DNA of 64,000 bases, taken from the NCBI GenBank assembly GCA_021803465.1, contig JAJZLL010000049.1, positions 97,675-161,674 of the forward strand. Reading direction: 5' to 3'. Of the stretch, positions 34,127-43,160 are shown piece after piece. Position numbers and translations under genes: made by a program. The DNA comes from a bacterium (GTDB lineage: Bacteria; Chloroflexota; Dormibacteria; Aeolococcales; Aeolococcaceae). The notes under the pieces were generated by a model. It ran no database searches, was not told the DNA's origin, and saw only the letters and a program-made list of their open reading frames with translations. Every line of letters starts with the position of its first letter. Position 1 is the stretch's first letter.

Positions 34127-34789
34127 TTACTGCTTCGCTGTGCAGAGTCCAGGGAGAGCTGCGACTCTGGGTCCATGCACCCAGAGCACGACACCGTTCG
34201 TGGTGACTGCTGCACAATCGAAGTTCTGGGAGAAGGCTGCCAGTGCTGTGCTGGACTGGAAGAGCGTAGCTACAGGATTTGATTTCGCAATTGCAGAGCC
34301 GAGGAATGCGACCAGGCCAGTGGGAAGGCTGAAATTTCCTATTCGGATTGCTGTGAGTGTTGGTGTTACCAGAGGAAGTGTATTGCCAGAGGAGAGGGTG
34401 AAATAGCCTGCCCTCCAGATACCTAGGGGACCTATGTGGATGACATCGGCAATGACAATCTTGCCATCCCATGTGGTCACCTGGAGTGACGTGTCGACGC
34501 CGGAAGGCGTTGCTGCAGTGACGGACTGTGCGAGCACGGTCAGATCACTTTCCGTGAGAACGATCCGGGCATGGCCAGTACTGGGAAGCTGTGACTGCAC
34601 GGAACTTCCCACAGCAGCAATGATGCCCGCTGCTGTAGGAGCCGTGGGAGGGCCTGTGGGAGAGGTGACCCCAGGAGGAGTCGTGTGGGCATTCCAGAAG
34701 AGAAGGCCCCCTAGCAGAATGATTGCAGCAAGGAGCGTGCCACAGCAGCACCCCCGGATACTTCCGCGCTGCGCAGTTCGTGAAGCCAC
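34127..34789 (-). CDS. Membrane-anchored extracytoplasmic hypothetical protein
   Basis: 220 residues from GTG 34789 (GGGGG 8 nt upstream). A short basic N-terminus with 'CCCG' leads into one helix (about 15-32, 'CGTLLAAIILLGGLLFW'). A Pro/Thr-rich linker follows, and then a ~170-residue soluble domain rich in beta strands ('RIVLTESDLTVLAQSV', 'KIVIADVIHIGPLGIWRA'). The layout recalls YpmS/LmeA-like lipid-binding envelope proteins, but I would not assign it. Two late Cys. Converges with the stalk protein; last gene of the minus-strand run from the acylase. Confidence 0.6.
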   Translation of the reverse strand: MASRTAQRGSIRGCCCGTLLAAIILLGGLLFWNAHTTPPGVTSPTGPPTAPTAAGIIAAVGSSVQSQLPSTGHARIVLTESDLTVLAQSVTAATPSGVDTSLQVTTWDGKIVIADVIHIGPLGIWRAGYFTLSSGNTLPLVTPTLTAIRIGNFSLPTGLVAFLGSAIAKSNPVATLFQSSTALAAFSQNFDCAAVTTNGVVLWVHGPRVAALPGLCTAKQ

Positions 34790-34813
34790 AAGGGCAACCC
34801 CCGTGTGCGATGT

Positions 34814-35317
34814 TCAGCCGATGTTGGAACGAATGATGAGTACAGTGCCTCCAACGCCGAGGAGGATGACAATCATCACAATAAACACTCCCTGCCAGCT
34901 TGTCGACCCATTTCCCGGGACGATGGACTGCGGGACTGAGGCAAGGTTGTAGGACGGCTGCGCAACAAACGATGGAGGGAGGTGGACAGGAATGCTCGAG
35001 GTGAAGCCTCCCCCAGCGCTCATTGTGGAGATGGGAGGAGCAGTGGGAGGAACGGTTGGAGTCGGGTATGCGCTTGAAGAGGGAAGGAGGATGGTGACAG
35101 GTGTCGCAGTGGGTGACAGCGACACGGTGGGCGAAGGTGTGGCTGTCTGAGTGAAGGATGGTGGTGGTGGCGGAGTGGGCTTGTCGTGGGCAGCATGCAC
35201 GACTGCACCTGGAAGAAGAAGCAGAAACCCGCCAGCCAGGAGAAGCGCGGTTCCGCAAAGTGCGCCCAGTCGACGTGCTTGTCGTGTGCTGCGGAGTGCA
35301 AGGTGAGCTGCTCGCAT
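34814..35317 (-). CDS. Small stalked membrane protein (signal peptide, Pro/Thr region, C-terminal helix)
   Basis: 167 residues from ATG 35317, with AAGGA about 10 nt upstream; the longer open frame to 35548 is antisense to the acylase gene. A signal peptide or first helix (about 17-38, 'LGALCGTALLLAGGFLLLLP') precedes a Pro/Thr/Ser-rich exported stretch and a C-terminal helix ('GVFIVMIVILLGVGGTVLII'). No enzymatic motif. It begins 14 bp after the acylase stop and likely shares its mRNA. Confidence 0.6.
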   Translation of the reverse strand: MRAAHLALRSTRQARRLGALCGTALLLAGGFLLLLPGAVVHAAHDKPTPPPPPSFTQTATPSPTVSLSPTATPVTILLPSSSAYPTPTVPPTAPPISTMSAGGGFTSSIPVHLPPSFVAQPSYNLASVPQSIVPGNGSTSWQGVFIVMIVILLGVGGTVLIIRSNIG

Positions 35318-35331
35318 CAGGGTGAAGTCCT

Positions 35332-37734
35332 TCAGACCGTGTCCGGTGTCAATATGAGCGTACTCTTGATGGCAGCTTGGACGTTTGTGGTCGTCCAGGG
35401 AAGCGGAAGCTGCTCGTTCCGAAGCCAGCGCTTCATGAGGTCGCGGTAATGCCTGGAGCCGGGCTGTCCGGACTGTCCAGGATAGTGGATGCCACTTGAG
35501 AGGTCCCAGTTGCCTGGATCGAGGATCTGTCGCCATGAGGGAGCCCACATGGTTGTGGCAAACGGTTCACGGGGATTGAAGGCGCTGGCAGCAACAGTGT
35601 CCGTGCTTCCGGGCATGGGTACAGGTCCCACGTTGAAGATGAGGCGCAGAAACCACCGCTCGCCAAAAGGGTGAAGAAGCGTGAGGTGGTGGATGCGTCC
35701 CCACTTCTTCGAATGCACTCGTTTCGCAAGTGACTGATGGTCCGTGGCAGCATCTCCCAGCGCATGCTCAACCACCTGGCTCCATGATGTGACGCCCTGA
35801 AAGAGCTTTGTGTCATCCGATGCCCAGAGGCTCAGGAGATATGGTGTGAACCGTCCAATGGTGTTGCCCGGATACCCGAACACAGGGTGAGTGAGCGAGA
35901 ATCCGGCTACTGCTGTCCATGCATCGCCACAGAAGGGCACAAGAGCATGCTCGTGGAGTCGGCGAAGGAAGCATTCGAACAGGGCCGGTTCCTCCTTCCC
36001 AGGGTCCATGGCCCCATCCCAGGCGATGAGCTTCTGTCGGACCGTTTCCGCATTGCCACTGCAGGTGAGGCCCCGGAGGAGACGAATGCTCTCCTGTGCT
36101 GGGAGCGAGATGATGTCTAGCTGGAGCTCCTTCATGTCCTGCGCTGTGAGGTACCGTCTGTCGAGAAGAGAGGCAATCCGTTTTGCACGGTAGCCGTTCA
36201 TGTAGTCATTGCCAATGTACTTGGGGAACCCGTCCCCGACGATCTGGTTGTTTGCAGTGATGATGCATTCTTCAGGAGGGTCGAAAAGCTGGGGAACTTC
36301 CGCATCGCTGAGAAAGCGCTCCCAGAGCGCATCTCCAGTCCATCCAGGAACGGGAAGACCGCTTGGCCTGCGCTTCCGCACGGGAATCCTGCCACAGGTG
36401 AAATAGCCGATGTGCCCTTCCGTATCCGCGTAGACGACATTCTGCGATGGAGCATCGAGGAACGCATGCGCCTGGCGGAAGGACTCCCAGTCCTTGGCCC
36501 GCTGTGTCCGGAGCATCGCTTCCGCATTCCGTCCAGGGGGATTTGCTGTCCATTGCAGTGCCAGTCCTTTCCAGCTTCCCCTGTCGGATGCGTCAATGCG
36601 CTCAACGACGGGTCCGTGGCGAGTGACAATGACATCCTCGACGACATCCGAGCTGTCACGGACACGGATGATCTCGCGGATGATCTTGCTGGGCCGTGCC
36701 CCCTTCTCTGTGCGGTATCTGCGATACCCGGGTCCATCGAATTCCTCGACAACCAGGTCCTGGGCATCTGCGAACGAGTTCGTGTAGCCCCATGCGCAGT
36801 TCCTGTTGTGCCCAATGAGGGTGAACGGCATTCCGGGAAAGGTGACACCAGTCGACTCGAAGTCCTTTTCCACCTGGATGTGGGCTCCATACCACTGTGA
36901 GGGCACAGAGGGAAGAAGGTGGGGGTCATTGCACAGCAGCGGACTTCCTGACTCCGTCCTGCCTCCTGCAAGGACCCACGAGTTGCTCCCTCCCTTACCG
37001 AAGTTGAGCCAGCGGTCAGCCTCCTGGAAAAGGTTCCGGGCATTCTTGAGCTTGGCTCCTGAAAGATGCCGGACTGTGTCCTGAAGAATGGTGGGGTTCG
37101 CCTCTGGATACAGCACATCGAGTTCCGCTGCCTTCTCTGGTCCAAGAAGCTGAAGCACATCGAGCCGCTGCTTCTCGACATCCCAGTTGAGCGAGAGGCT
37201 GAGTCCCAGAAGCTTCACTATCGCAAGGGAGTCCACGGGTGTCCAGGGTTCTGGCTCGAGTCCCCGGAGAAGACGGAATTCGAGGGGCAGACGGCGAGCA
37301 GTTCTGCGGGCTGCATTCACTCCGGCTGCATACGCCTCGAGCATGACCTTCGCATCACCATTTGTGGATGTCCATTCCTCCTCGGCAAGCCGTCGGAGTC
37401 CCACCCGCCGGAGAAAGCGGTCAGCCTCGACTGTCGCAGTTCCTGCAAATTCACTCAGCCTGCCTCCAGCAACACGCCGGGCAAGCTCGAGCTGCCAGAG
37501 GCGATCCTGTCCATGGAGAAATCCCATGGTGAATGCCCCATCGTGCATAGAGGCGGCAGTGATGTTGGGGACGCCATGGGAATCGAAGCCTATGGTGACA
37601 GGCGCATCGAGCTCAGTGAAGCTGAGCGTTCCTGTCTTCAGAGGAAGTGCCGATTTGAAGAGCCACCACCATCCATATACGCCTCCCGCCAGCAGGAGTG
37701 CAATGATGATGATGAGAATGAGTATGGTGAGCAT
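35332..37734 (-). CDS. Penicillin acylase family Ntn-hydrolase
   Basis: 800 residues. A membrane helix at 2-24 anchors the protein outside. Family proteins are made as precursors and self-cleave before a nucleophilic Ser: here S250 in 'GKGGSNSWVLAGGRT'. Other marks are 'DSHGVPNITA' in the alpha part and 'NDPHLLPSVPSQWYGAHI', 'MPFTLIGHNRNCAWGYTN' in the beta part. Substrates include beta-lactams, acyl-homoserine lactones and other N-acyl compounds; this one is unassigned. No clear Shine-Dalgarno before the ATG. First gene of a three-gene run with two membrane proteins. Confidence 0.9.
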   Translation of the reverse strand: MLTILILIIIIALLLAGGVYGWWWLFKSALPLKTGTLSFTELDAPVTIGFDSHGVPNITAASMHDGAFTMGFLHGQDRLWQLELARRVAGGRLSEFAGTATVEADRFLRRVGLRRLAEEEWTSTNGDAKVMLEAYAAGVNAARRTARRLPLEFRLLRGLEPEPWTPVDSLAIVKLLGLSLSLNWDVEKQRLDVLQLLGPEKAAELDVLYPEANPTILQDTVRHLSGAKLKNARNLFQEADRWLNFGKGGSNSWVLAGGRTESGSPLLCNDPHLLPSVPSQWYGAHIQVEKDFESTGVTFPGMPFTLIGHNRNCAWGYTNSFADAQDLVVEEFDGPGYRRYRTEKGARPSKIIREIIRVRDSSDVVEDVIVTRHGPVVERIDASDRGSWKGLALQWTANPPGRNAEAMLRTQRAKDWESFRQAHAFLDAPSQNVVYADTEGHIGYFTCGRIPVRKRRPSGLPVPGWTGDALWERFLSDAEVPQLFDPPEECIITANNQIVGDGFPKYIGNDYMNGYRAKRIASLLDRRYLTAQDMKELQLDIISLPAQESIRLLRGLTCSGNAETVRQKLIAWDGAMDPGKEEPALFECFLRRLHEHALVPFCGDAWTAVAGFSLTHPVFGYPGNTIGRFTPYLLSLWASDDTKLFQGVTSWSQVVEHALGDAATDHQSLAKRVHSKKWGRIHHLTLLHPFGERWFLRLIFNVGPVPMPGSTDTVAASAFNPREPFATTMWAPSWRQILDPGNWDLSSGIHYPGQSGQPGSRHYRDLMKRWLRNEQLPLPWTTTNVQAAIKSTLILTPDTV

Positions 37735-37811
37735 GGTTGTTCAGGACAGGAGCTTACAGCCAGGTCAGGGAAACGCTCCTACGTTTCACCACGATACGCT
37801 CTCGGCGCAGC

Positions 37812-38756
37812 TCAGTGTGCATGTTGGCTGGACAGATCATGCTTCATCTGGAAGAATGCTGCGGTTGCATCGATGCCATCCGCAAGGGAAACGCGTGGAG
37901 TCCAATGGAGCACATCCCTGGCACGCGAGATGTCGATGCATGATCTCCGCTGCTCTCCAGGCTTTGCTGCATCATGCGCTGCAGTCTCAGGACCTCCACA
38001 CCTGCGTGCAATGACACCATAAAGCGCATTGACAGACGTTTCGAGACCCGTGCCGATATTGAAGATGCCAGGTGCCCTGGCGTCCAGGGCAGCACAGTTC
38101 GCTGCGACAACATCAGTCACAAAGACGTAGTCCCGGGTCTGTTCCCCATCTCCATGAATGGCAAGGGGCTCATGCCCGAACAGGCGGCTGCAGAAGATGG
38201 CGACCACACCTGCCTCCCCATGAGGGTCCTGCCGTGGTCCATAGACGTTTCCATAACGGAGCGCAGTGAAGAGCATGGGATGCTGCGCAGCAACCATCAT
38301 GCCGTATATCTCCCCAGCACGCTTCGCTGCACCATAGAAGGAAAGCGGTGCGTTCGGATGGTCCTCCGGGGTCGGAATGACATCGCTTTCCCCATACACC
38401 GTTCCTCCGCTCGAGGCGAAGATGACCTGACCTGCTCCCGCCTCAGCGCATGCTGTAAGGACATTCACGGTTCCCAGCACATTGATGGTCGTGTCGTGCA
38501 GGGGATGTTCCATGGACTGGCGCACGTCTATTTGCGCAGCAAGATGGATGACTGCTTCCGGCCTGAAGTCCAGGATGGCTTCCCGTGCTGCAGTGTCCAC
38601 TACTGAGCTGGTGAAAAGAGTCACACCTTCGGGGACGTGTTCCCGCTTGCCACTACTGAAATCATCGAGAATGGCTACTGTATCACCTCTGCGGAGGAGT
38701 TCCTCCACAAGATGCGAACCAATGAAGCCAGCACCACCTGTGACAAGAATGCGCAT
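37812..38756 (-). CDS. NAD-dependent epimerase (UDP-glucose 4-epimerase-like)
   Basis: 314 residues from ATG 38756 (GAGG 9 nt upstream); GTG 38771 is in frame but less likely. Extended SDR: 'MRILVTGGAGFIGSHLVEEL' holds GxxGxxG. The catalytic 'FASSGGTVYG' Ser and 'YGAAKRAGE' Tyr-x3-Lys are present, and 'RYGNVYGPRQDP' is typical of GalE-like enzymes. It probably interconverts nucleotide sugars for envelope glycans. The 3' end is 77 bp from the acylase start on the same strand. Confidence 0.9.
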   Translation of the reverse strand: MRILVTGGAGFIGSHLVEELLRRGDTVAILDDFSSGKREHVPEGVTLFTSSVVDTAAREAILDFRPEAVIHLAAQIDVRQSMEHPLHDTTINVLGTVNVLTACAEAGAGQVIFASSGGTVYGESDVIPTPEDHPNAPLSFYGAAKRAGEIYGMMVAAQHPMLFTALRYGNVYGPRQDPHGEAGVVAIFCSRLFGHEPLAIHGDGEQTRDYVFVTDVVAANCAALDARAPGIFNIGTGLETSVNALYGVIARRCGGPETAAHDAAKPGEQRRSCIDISRARDVLHWTPRVSLADGIDATAAFFQMKHDLSSQHAH

Positions 38757-38798
38757 TAAGAATGACCTCACGATTGCGGAACATTGGTGGGAGATGGA

Positions 38799-38836
38799 AA
38801 ATCGGTGACTGCTTCACACGAAACAGTCACCGATTT
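38799..38836 (-). terminator. Intrinsic terminator of the H1-like gene
   Basis: Perfect 13-bp arms (38799-38811 and 38824-38836; AAATCGGTGACTG and complement) with a 12-nt loop, starting 18 bp after the gene's stop. On the minus strand the stem ends in TTTT. It separates the basic protein from the epimerase gene downstream. Confidence 0.8.
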
Positions 38837-38853
38837 GGCTTGAGAGTTACAGA

Positions 38854-39492
38854 CTAGTTGACACTCACCACAGAGGACTCGTCCGCGTGAGGAGTTTCGA
38901 CAGGAACGCGTCGGGTGATTTTCTTGACCTTGGGAGCTGCAGGACGGGGTGTGGCCTTCTTTGCGACAGGTGTGCTCCGTGGTGCAGCCTTCGGCTTTGC
39001 TGCTGCGGGCGAGGATGTGGAACTCACTGTCGCTGCCGAGGACTTTGGTGCTGACGATTTCGGTGCTGCTGCTCGGCTGCGGGTTGTCTTTGCTGAAGCA
39101 GTGCGGGAAGGAGTGCTCTTCTTGCCACTTCCAACAGGACGGCCACGCTTTCTCGGAGCTGGCGCAGCAGGAGATGAAGGATTTGGTGCACGCATGACAC
39201 CTACACGGGCAAGCGCCTTCTGCACCTCATTGCTCAGCGACGAGACGGATTTCTCAAGTCCAGCCATGCGCTTTTCAAGCTCGGCGACAGGAAATGCCTT
39301 GACGAAACCCTGCACAGCCTTCACAAGGTCGTTGCCATTCTGGCTTGCCTTTGTCGCACTGCGCTGAGCAGTGCGGACGGATTTCTGGGCAGTGCGGACA
39401 GACTTTTTCACATCTCGGACAACTGTCTTTTTGACATCCCTTACAGTTGCTTCTACCTGCTTGTTGAGTGGAGTTGCTTTGCGCTCAGGCAT
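38854..39492 (-). CDS. Histone H1-like basic protein with AT-hook
   Basis: 212 residues from ATG 39492 with AAGGAGG 10 nt upstream. The N-terminal ~60 residues hold near-repeats ('VRDVKKTVVRDVKKSV', 'RTAQKSVRTAQRS'), then a predicted coiled coil (about 65-105). An AT-hook 'RKRGRPVGSGKK' follows at about 123-134. The C-terminal 90 residues are Lys/Ala/Pro/Ser-rich like H1 tails. Likely a nucleoid-associated DNA-binding protein. Low complexity makes homology hard to judge. Transcribed alone, ending at a strong terminator. Confidence 0.7.
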   Translation of the reverse strand: MPERKATPLNKQVEATVRDVKKTVVRDVKKSVRTAQKSVRTAQRSATKASQNGNDLVKAVQGFVKAFPVAELEKRMAGLEKSVSSLSNEVQKALARVGVMRAPNPSSPAAPAPRKRGRPVGSGKKSTPSRTASAKTTRSRAAAPKSSAPKSSAATVSSTSSPAAAKPKAAPRSTPVAKKATPRPAAPKVKKITRRVPVETPHADESSVVSVN

Positions 39493-39755
39493 GAGAATTA
39501 TGCCTCCTTCCTGTAGTACATCCAAAGAGTCAGTACGTCCAGCATACAGCAAAGATTTCGCCTCAGTAGGATCATGCGTTTATGCACAAGAAAATCGGAA
39601 CGTTATTACATCCTCAGCAGGTGCGTAAAGGCACCATTTTCGCACTGAGTGGCTGGTCAAAACTTCATGGTGCATGGACGCTCGAATTTCGTGATTCAAG
39701 CGAAGGAAATTCCATCTGCCCAGAGCGCCTGGAAAGTTGGTATGGTGATGGTGCT

Positions 39756-41063
39756 ATGCCAGGTACACATATCCCCTCCCAGCAGTCGACGAAATCGTCT
39801 GCACATCCGCCCCGCAATGATCATGCGGCACTCATCGATACAGTCCTTCATCGCACGCGCCAGGCTGCAAGGCGTCTTGGTCTCGATGACTCCACGGAAT
39901 GCGTGCTTGAGCGCGTGAAGAGGGAGCTAGTCGTGCACTTTCCTGTGGAGCGTGATGATGGGAGCTTCACGATGATGACAGGATTCCGGGTGCAGCACAG
40001 TGTAACCCGTGGTCCCTGCATTGGGGGGCTCAGGTATCGCGATGCCATGGGCATTGACGATGCGCGGGCCCTTGCCATGCTTATGACGTGGAAGACAGCA
40101 CTTGTCGGACTTCCGTTTGGGGGTGCTATGGGAGGCGTTTCATGCGATCCGCGCACGCTCACCGAGGCAGAGCTTGAGCGCCTGACACGACGCTTCACGA
40201 CTGAGGTTGCCCTTCTTCTTGGCCCTAACAGGGACATTCCCGCACCCGATCTGGGCACTTCCCCACAGGTCATGGCCTGGATCATGGATACCCTGTCGAT
40301 GCACAGCGGATTCTCCATTCCTGCATCCGTCACAGGAAAGCCGCTGGACATCGGGGGATCCGAAGGCAGAATGACTGCGACTGGACAGGGCATTGCCATC
40401 GTTGCAAGGGAGGCGCTCGCGCTCAAGGGGGACACTCTCACTGGAAAGCGCGTCGCAGTGCAGGGGTTTGGACACACGGGACAGACAGCAGCAAGGTACC
40501 TTGAGGAGGCAGGCGCAGTCGTCGTTGCAGTGAGTGACACGTCGGCCGCCATTCATGCTCCCCAGGGACTGCCTGTGGCCGATCTCGTGGCACATGTGGA
40601 CCGCAAAGGCAAGCTTGCGCATGCGAAGCATGGTGACAAGATCAGCAACGCGGACCTTCTCGCCCTTCCTGTGGACATTCTTGTGCTTGCTGCGCTGGAG
40701 TCACAGGTCACAGCGCACAATGCAAGTTCGATCAAGGCCCAGCTTGTCATCGAGGGAGCCAATGGTCCCACGGATGTTGCTGCTGACGAGATTCTTGCTG
40801 CAAAGGGTGTCACGATCATTCCCGACATCCTTGCCAATGTCGGAGGCATCATCGTCTCCTACTTCGAGTGGGTGCAGGATCTCCAGGCGCTGTTCTGGAC
40901 GGAACGTGAGGTGGAGCACAAGCTCGATGCAGTCATGGTTCGTGCATTCCAGGAGACTGCGGAGTATGCGCGCCAGCATGGCGAGACACTTCGGGATGCA
41001 GCATATGAGATTGCCGTGAAGAAGGTGGCAAGTGCGATGGCAGTTCGGGGCATCTACCCGTAG
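39756..41063 (+). CDS. Glutamate dehydrogenase-like protein lacking two active-site lysines
   Basis: 435 residues, clearly of the hexameric Glu/Leu/Phe/Val dehydrogenase family: 'GLPFGGAMGGVSCDP', 'NRDIPAPDLGTSPQVMAWIM', 'VAVQGFGHTGQTAARYL' (NAD fold), 'LVIEGANGPT' and 'VSYFEWVQD'. By alignment from memory, the substrate lysine in 'GPxKGG' is I89 and the catalytic lysine in 'GGAKGG' is M125. K113 ('TWKTA') and D165 ('PAPD') remain. Normal glutamate deamination is therefore doubtful. Start ATG 39756 is uncertain; the frame is open from 39582 and no Shine-Dalgarno is seen. The next gene follows by 19 bp. Confidence 0.85.
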   Translation: MPGTHIPSQQSTKSSAHPPRNDHAALIDTVLHRTRQAARRLGLDDSTECVLERVKRELVVHFPVERDDGSFTMMTGFRVQHSVTRGPCIGGLRYRDAMGIDDARALAMLMTWKTALVGLPFGGAMGGVSCDPRTLTEAELERLTRRFTTEVALLLGPNRDIPAPDLGTSPQVMAWIMDTLSMHSGFSIPASVTGKPLDIGGSEGRMTATGQGIAIVAREALALKGDTLTGKRVAVQGFGHTGQTAARYLEEAGAVVVAVSDTSAAIHAPQGLPVADLVAHVDRKGKLAHAKHGDKISNADLLALPVDILVLAALESQVTAHNASSIKAQLVIEGANGPTDVAADEILAAKGVTIIPDILANVGGIIVSYFEWVQDLQALFWTEREVEHKLDAVMVRAFQETAEYARQHGETLRDAAYEIAVKKVASAMAVRGIYP

Positions 41064-41082
41064 GGACAGCGGAGGAAGGAGC

Positions 41083-42189
41083 ATGGCAGCGAACGAAGGA
41101 CAGGGGCGGCGAATCCTCATCACGGGCATCTCGCGGTTCCTCGGGACAGGACTGGCAGCGATACTTGAACGGCATCCCGATGTTGACCTCATCGTGGCCG
41201 TGGATCGGAACGGTCCCGTACGGGAACTCGCCAGGACAGACATCATTCAGTCGGATCTTTCCCACTCTCTCATCCGGAAGCTTGTGCGGAAGCTCGACAT
41301 CGACACGGTTGTCCATGCCACCATGTCTGGAGACACCACACGTCACAATGTGCGCCAGCTTCATGACGCAAACGTCATAGGAACGATGAACGTCCTTGCA
41401 GGGTGCTCAGGCACGGACAGTCCAGTCCGCAACGTCGTCATGCTGTCAGATACTGCGATCTATGGCGGTGGGCCGAAGAACCCTGCATTCTGGGCAGAGA
41501 GCATGGCCCTTCCTGCGACTCCGAGGACGTGGTACGAGCGGGATCTTCGTGAGGCGGAGCGGTATGTGAACGACTTCAGGGCAATGCAGCCCAACACTGA
41601 AGTTGCCATTCTCAGGTTCTGCGAAGTGGTTGGACCGGATTCCGAATCGCTCATGACAGAGTATCTGGCACTTCCAGCAGTACCTACAATGGTCGGCTTT
41701 GATCCCGTGCTCCAGGTCCTGCACCAGGAAGATGCTCTTGATGCGCTCGCAAAGGCGACCCTCATGCCGAAAAGCGGGCTGTTCAATGTCGCTCCGCACG
41801 GCGTTGTCCCCCTCAGCCAGATCATCGAAATGATGGGAAAGATGGCGCTGCCCATCATTCCATTCGCTGGCCAGGAAGTGTTCGTGCAGACTGCCCTCAG
41901 ACTCCTTCGCCGGCAGTTTCCATCGCACTTTCTCCGGCTCATCCAATATGGGTGGGCAGTAGACTCCCACCTCTGGGAGCGCACCTGGGGCACGAGGCCG
42001 CAGTACACGGCGCTCGAGGCAGCAGCGCTCTTTTCCCGGCAGTACCGGACCCGGAAACTGCAGGAGGAGCAGACGCCATACGTGTATGAAGCCCAGCTCG
42101 AGGAGTTCCTTCGCTCGAAGGGAAGGCAGCATGCCAAGGATGTGGCGAAGAAGGAGCTGGAGCATCAGGGAGGATCGCATCGTGGCTGA
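41083..42189 (+). CDS. NAD-dependent epimerase/dehydratase-like SDR
   Basis: 368 residues from ATG 41083, preceded by GGAGGAAGGAGC. Extended SDR fold: 'RRILITGISRFLGTGLAAIL' contains a G-x2-x-x2-G variant and 'VVMLSDTAIYGGGPK' carries the Ser/Tyr region. The usual Tyr-x3-Lys is not obvious ('WYERDLREAER' follows), so classical SDR catalysis is unsure. The C-terminal 100 residues are basic. It overlaps the acyltransferase by 8 bp. This SDR plus acyltransferase pair recurs in Actinobacteria-type genomes as far as I recall, suggesting lipid metabolism. Confidence 0.8.
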   Translation: MAANEGQGRRILITGISRFLGTGLAAILERHPDVDLIVAVDRNGPVRELARTDIIQSDLSHSLIRKLVRKLDIDTVVHATMSGDTTRHNVRQLHDANVIGTMNVLAGCSGTDSPVRNVVMLSDTAIYGGGPKNPAFWAESMALPATPRTWYERDLREAERYVNDFRAMQPNTEVAILRFCEVVGPDSESLMTEYLALPAVPTMVGFDPVLQVLHQEDALDALAKATLMPKSGLFNVAPHGVVPLSQIIEMMGKMALPIIPFAGQEVFVQTALRLLRRQFPSHFLRLIQYGWAVDSHLWERTWGTRPQYTALEAAALFSRQYRTRKLQEEQTPYVYEAQLEEFLRSKGRQHAKDVAKKELEHQGGSHRG

Positions 42190-43117
42190 GCAGACAGTGA
42201 TTGGAAGGAAGGCATCGCAGTCAGGCGCAGCACGGAGGACTGCTCCCAGAAAGCGCACTGAGGAACGCAGTGCCATCTTCGACATGTTCCGATCTATGAG
42301 ATCCGGTCTCGCGGATCTCCATGAGCAGAGAATCAGGGGCGAGTACACCACGGATGACTTCGGCTTTGATCCTGCATGGACGGAGACGATACTTCCCGTG
42401 GCGAAGCTTGCCTATGACCACTACTGGCGGGTTGAGGTGAGCGGTGTCGAGAACATTCCTCTTGAGGGAGGTGCACTCCTCGTGAGCAACCATGCGGGCG
42501 TGTTTCCCTTCGATGCAGCGATGATCAAGGTGGCTGTGCTTTCAGAGGGACCATCCCGCCATGTCCGTGCACTCGTTGCGGACTGGATGTTCAACACGCC
42601 ATTCCTCTCCTGGTTCATCCGCAGGGCAGGGCAGACGCTCGGCCATCCGGATGATACATTCCGTCTTCTCTCGGCGCACCAGCTCGTGCTCGTCTTTCCG
42701 GAAGGCATCAGGGGAACAGGCAAGCCGTTCTCTGAACGGTACCGGCTCAGGAGATTCGGACGTGGCGGTTTTGTCGAGGCTGCAGCGCGTGCCCATGTGC
42801 CGATCATTCCCGTGTCGGTCGTCGGTTCCGAGGAGACGTATCCCATGCTTGGAGAGGTTCCGTATCTCAACAAGCTCATGGGTGTGCCGTATGTTCCCAT
42901 CACGCCCACATTGCCACTTCTCGGACCACTCGGACTCGTTCCGCTTCCCAGCAAGTGGAGCATCAACTTCCATCCGCCCATCCAGACAGACACTCTTGTC
43001 TCGACGGGCGCATCACGGGCTGCGGACATCATGGACGTTACGGAACTCGTACGGGGAACCATCCAGGATGGTCTTCGCCAGCAGCTCATGGACCGTCGCT
43101 CCGTCTTCTTCGGATGA
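42182..43117 (+). CDS. Lysophospholipid/glycerol-phosphate acyltransferase (PlsC-like)
   Basis: 311 residues from GTG 42182, with GGGAGG 8 nt upstream, overlapping the SDR stop. Motif I is 'SNHAGVFPFDAAMI' (His with a longer spacing to Asp than the usual H-x4-D) and motif III is 'VFPEGIRGTGKPF'. 'ARAHVPIIPVSVVGSEE' matches motif IV. The family acylates glycerol phosphate or lysophospholipid on the cytoplasmic membrane. The N-terminal 45 residues are basic. Substrate unknown. The H-x6-D spacing is seen in a known subfamily, so activity is likely. Confidence 0.88.
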   Translation: MAEQTVIGRKASQSGAARRTAPRKRTEERSAIFDMFRSMRSGLADLHEQRIRGEYTTDDFGFDPAWTETILPVAKLAYDHYWRVEVSGVENIPLEGGALLVSNHAGVFPFDAAMIKVAVLSEGPSRHVRALVADWMFNTPFLSWFIRRAGQTLGHPDDTFRLLSAHQLVLVFPEGIRGTGKPFSERYRLRRFGRGGFVEAAARAHVPIIPVSVVGSEETYPMLGEVPYLNKLMGVPYVPITPTLPLLGPLGLVPLPSKWSINFHPPIQTDTLVSTGASRAADIMDVTELVRGTIQDGLRQQLMDRRSVFFG

Positions 43118-43160
43118 CCACTTCCAGCAGGCGGAAGCATGGAACGGAAGAGCGCTCCGG

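Noticed and set aside
39582-39755. 58-residue N-terminal extension of the GDH-like protein
   Set aside because: Family members begin near the chosen ATG, and the extension has no recognised feature; the start remains uncertain.
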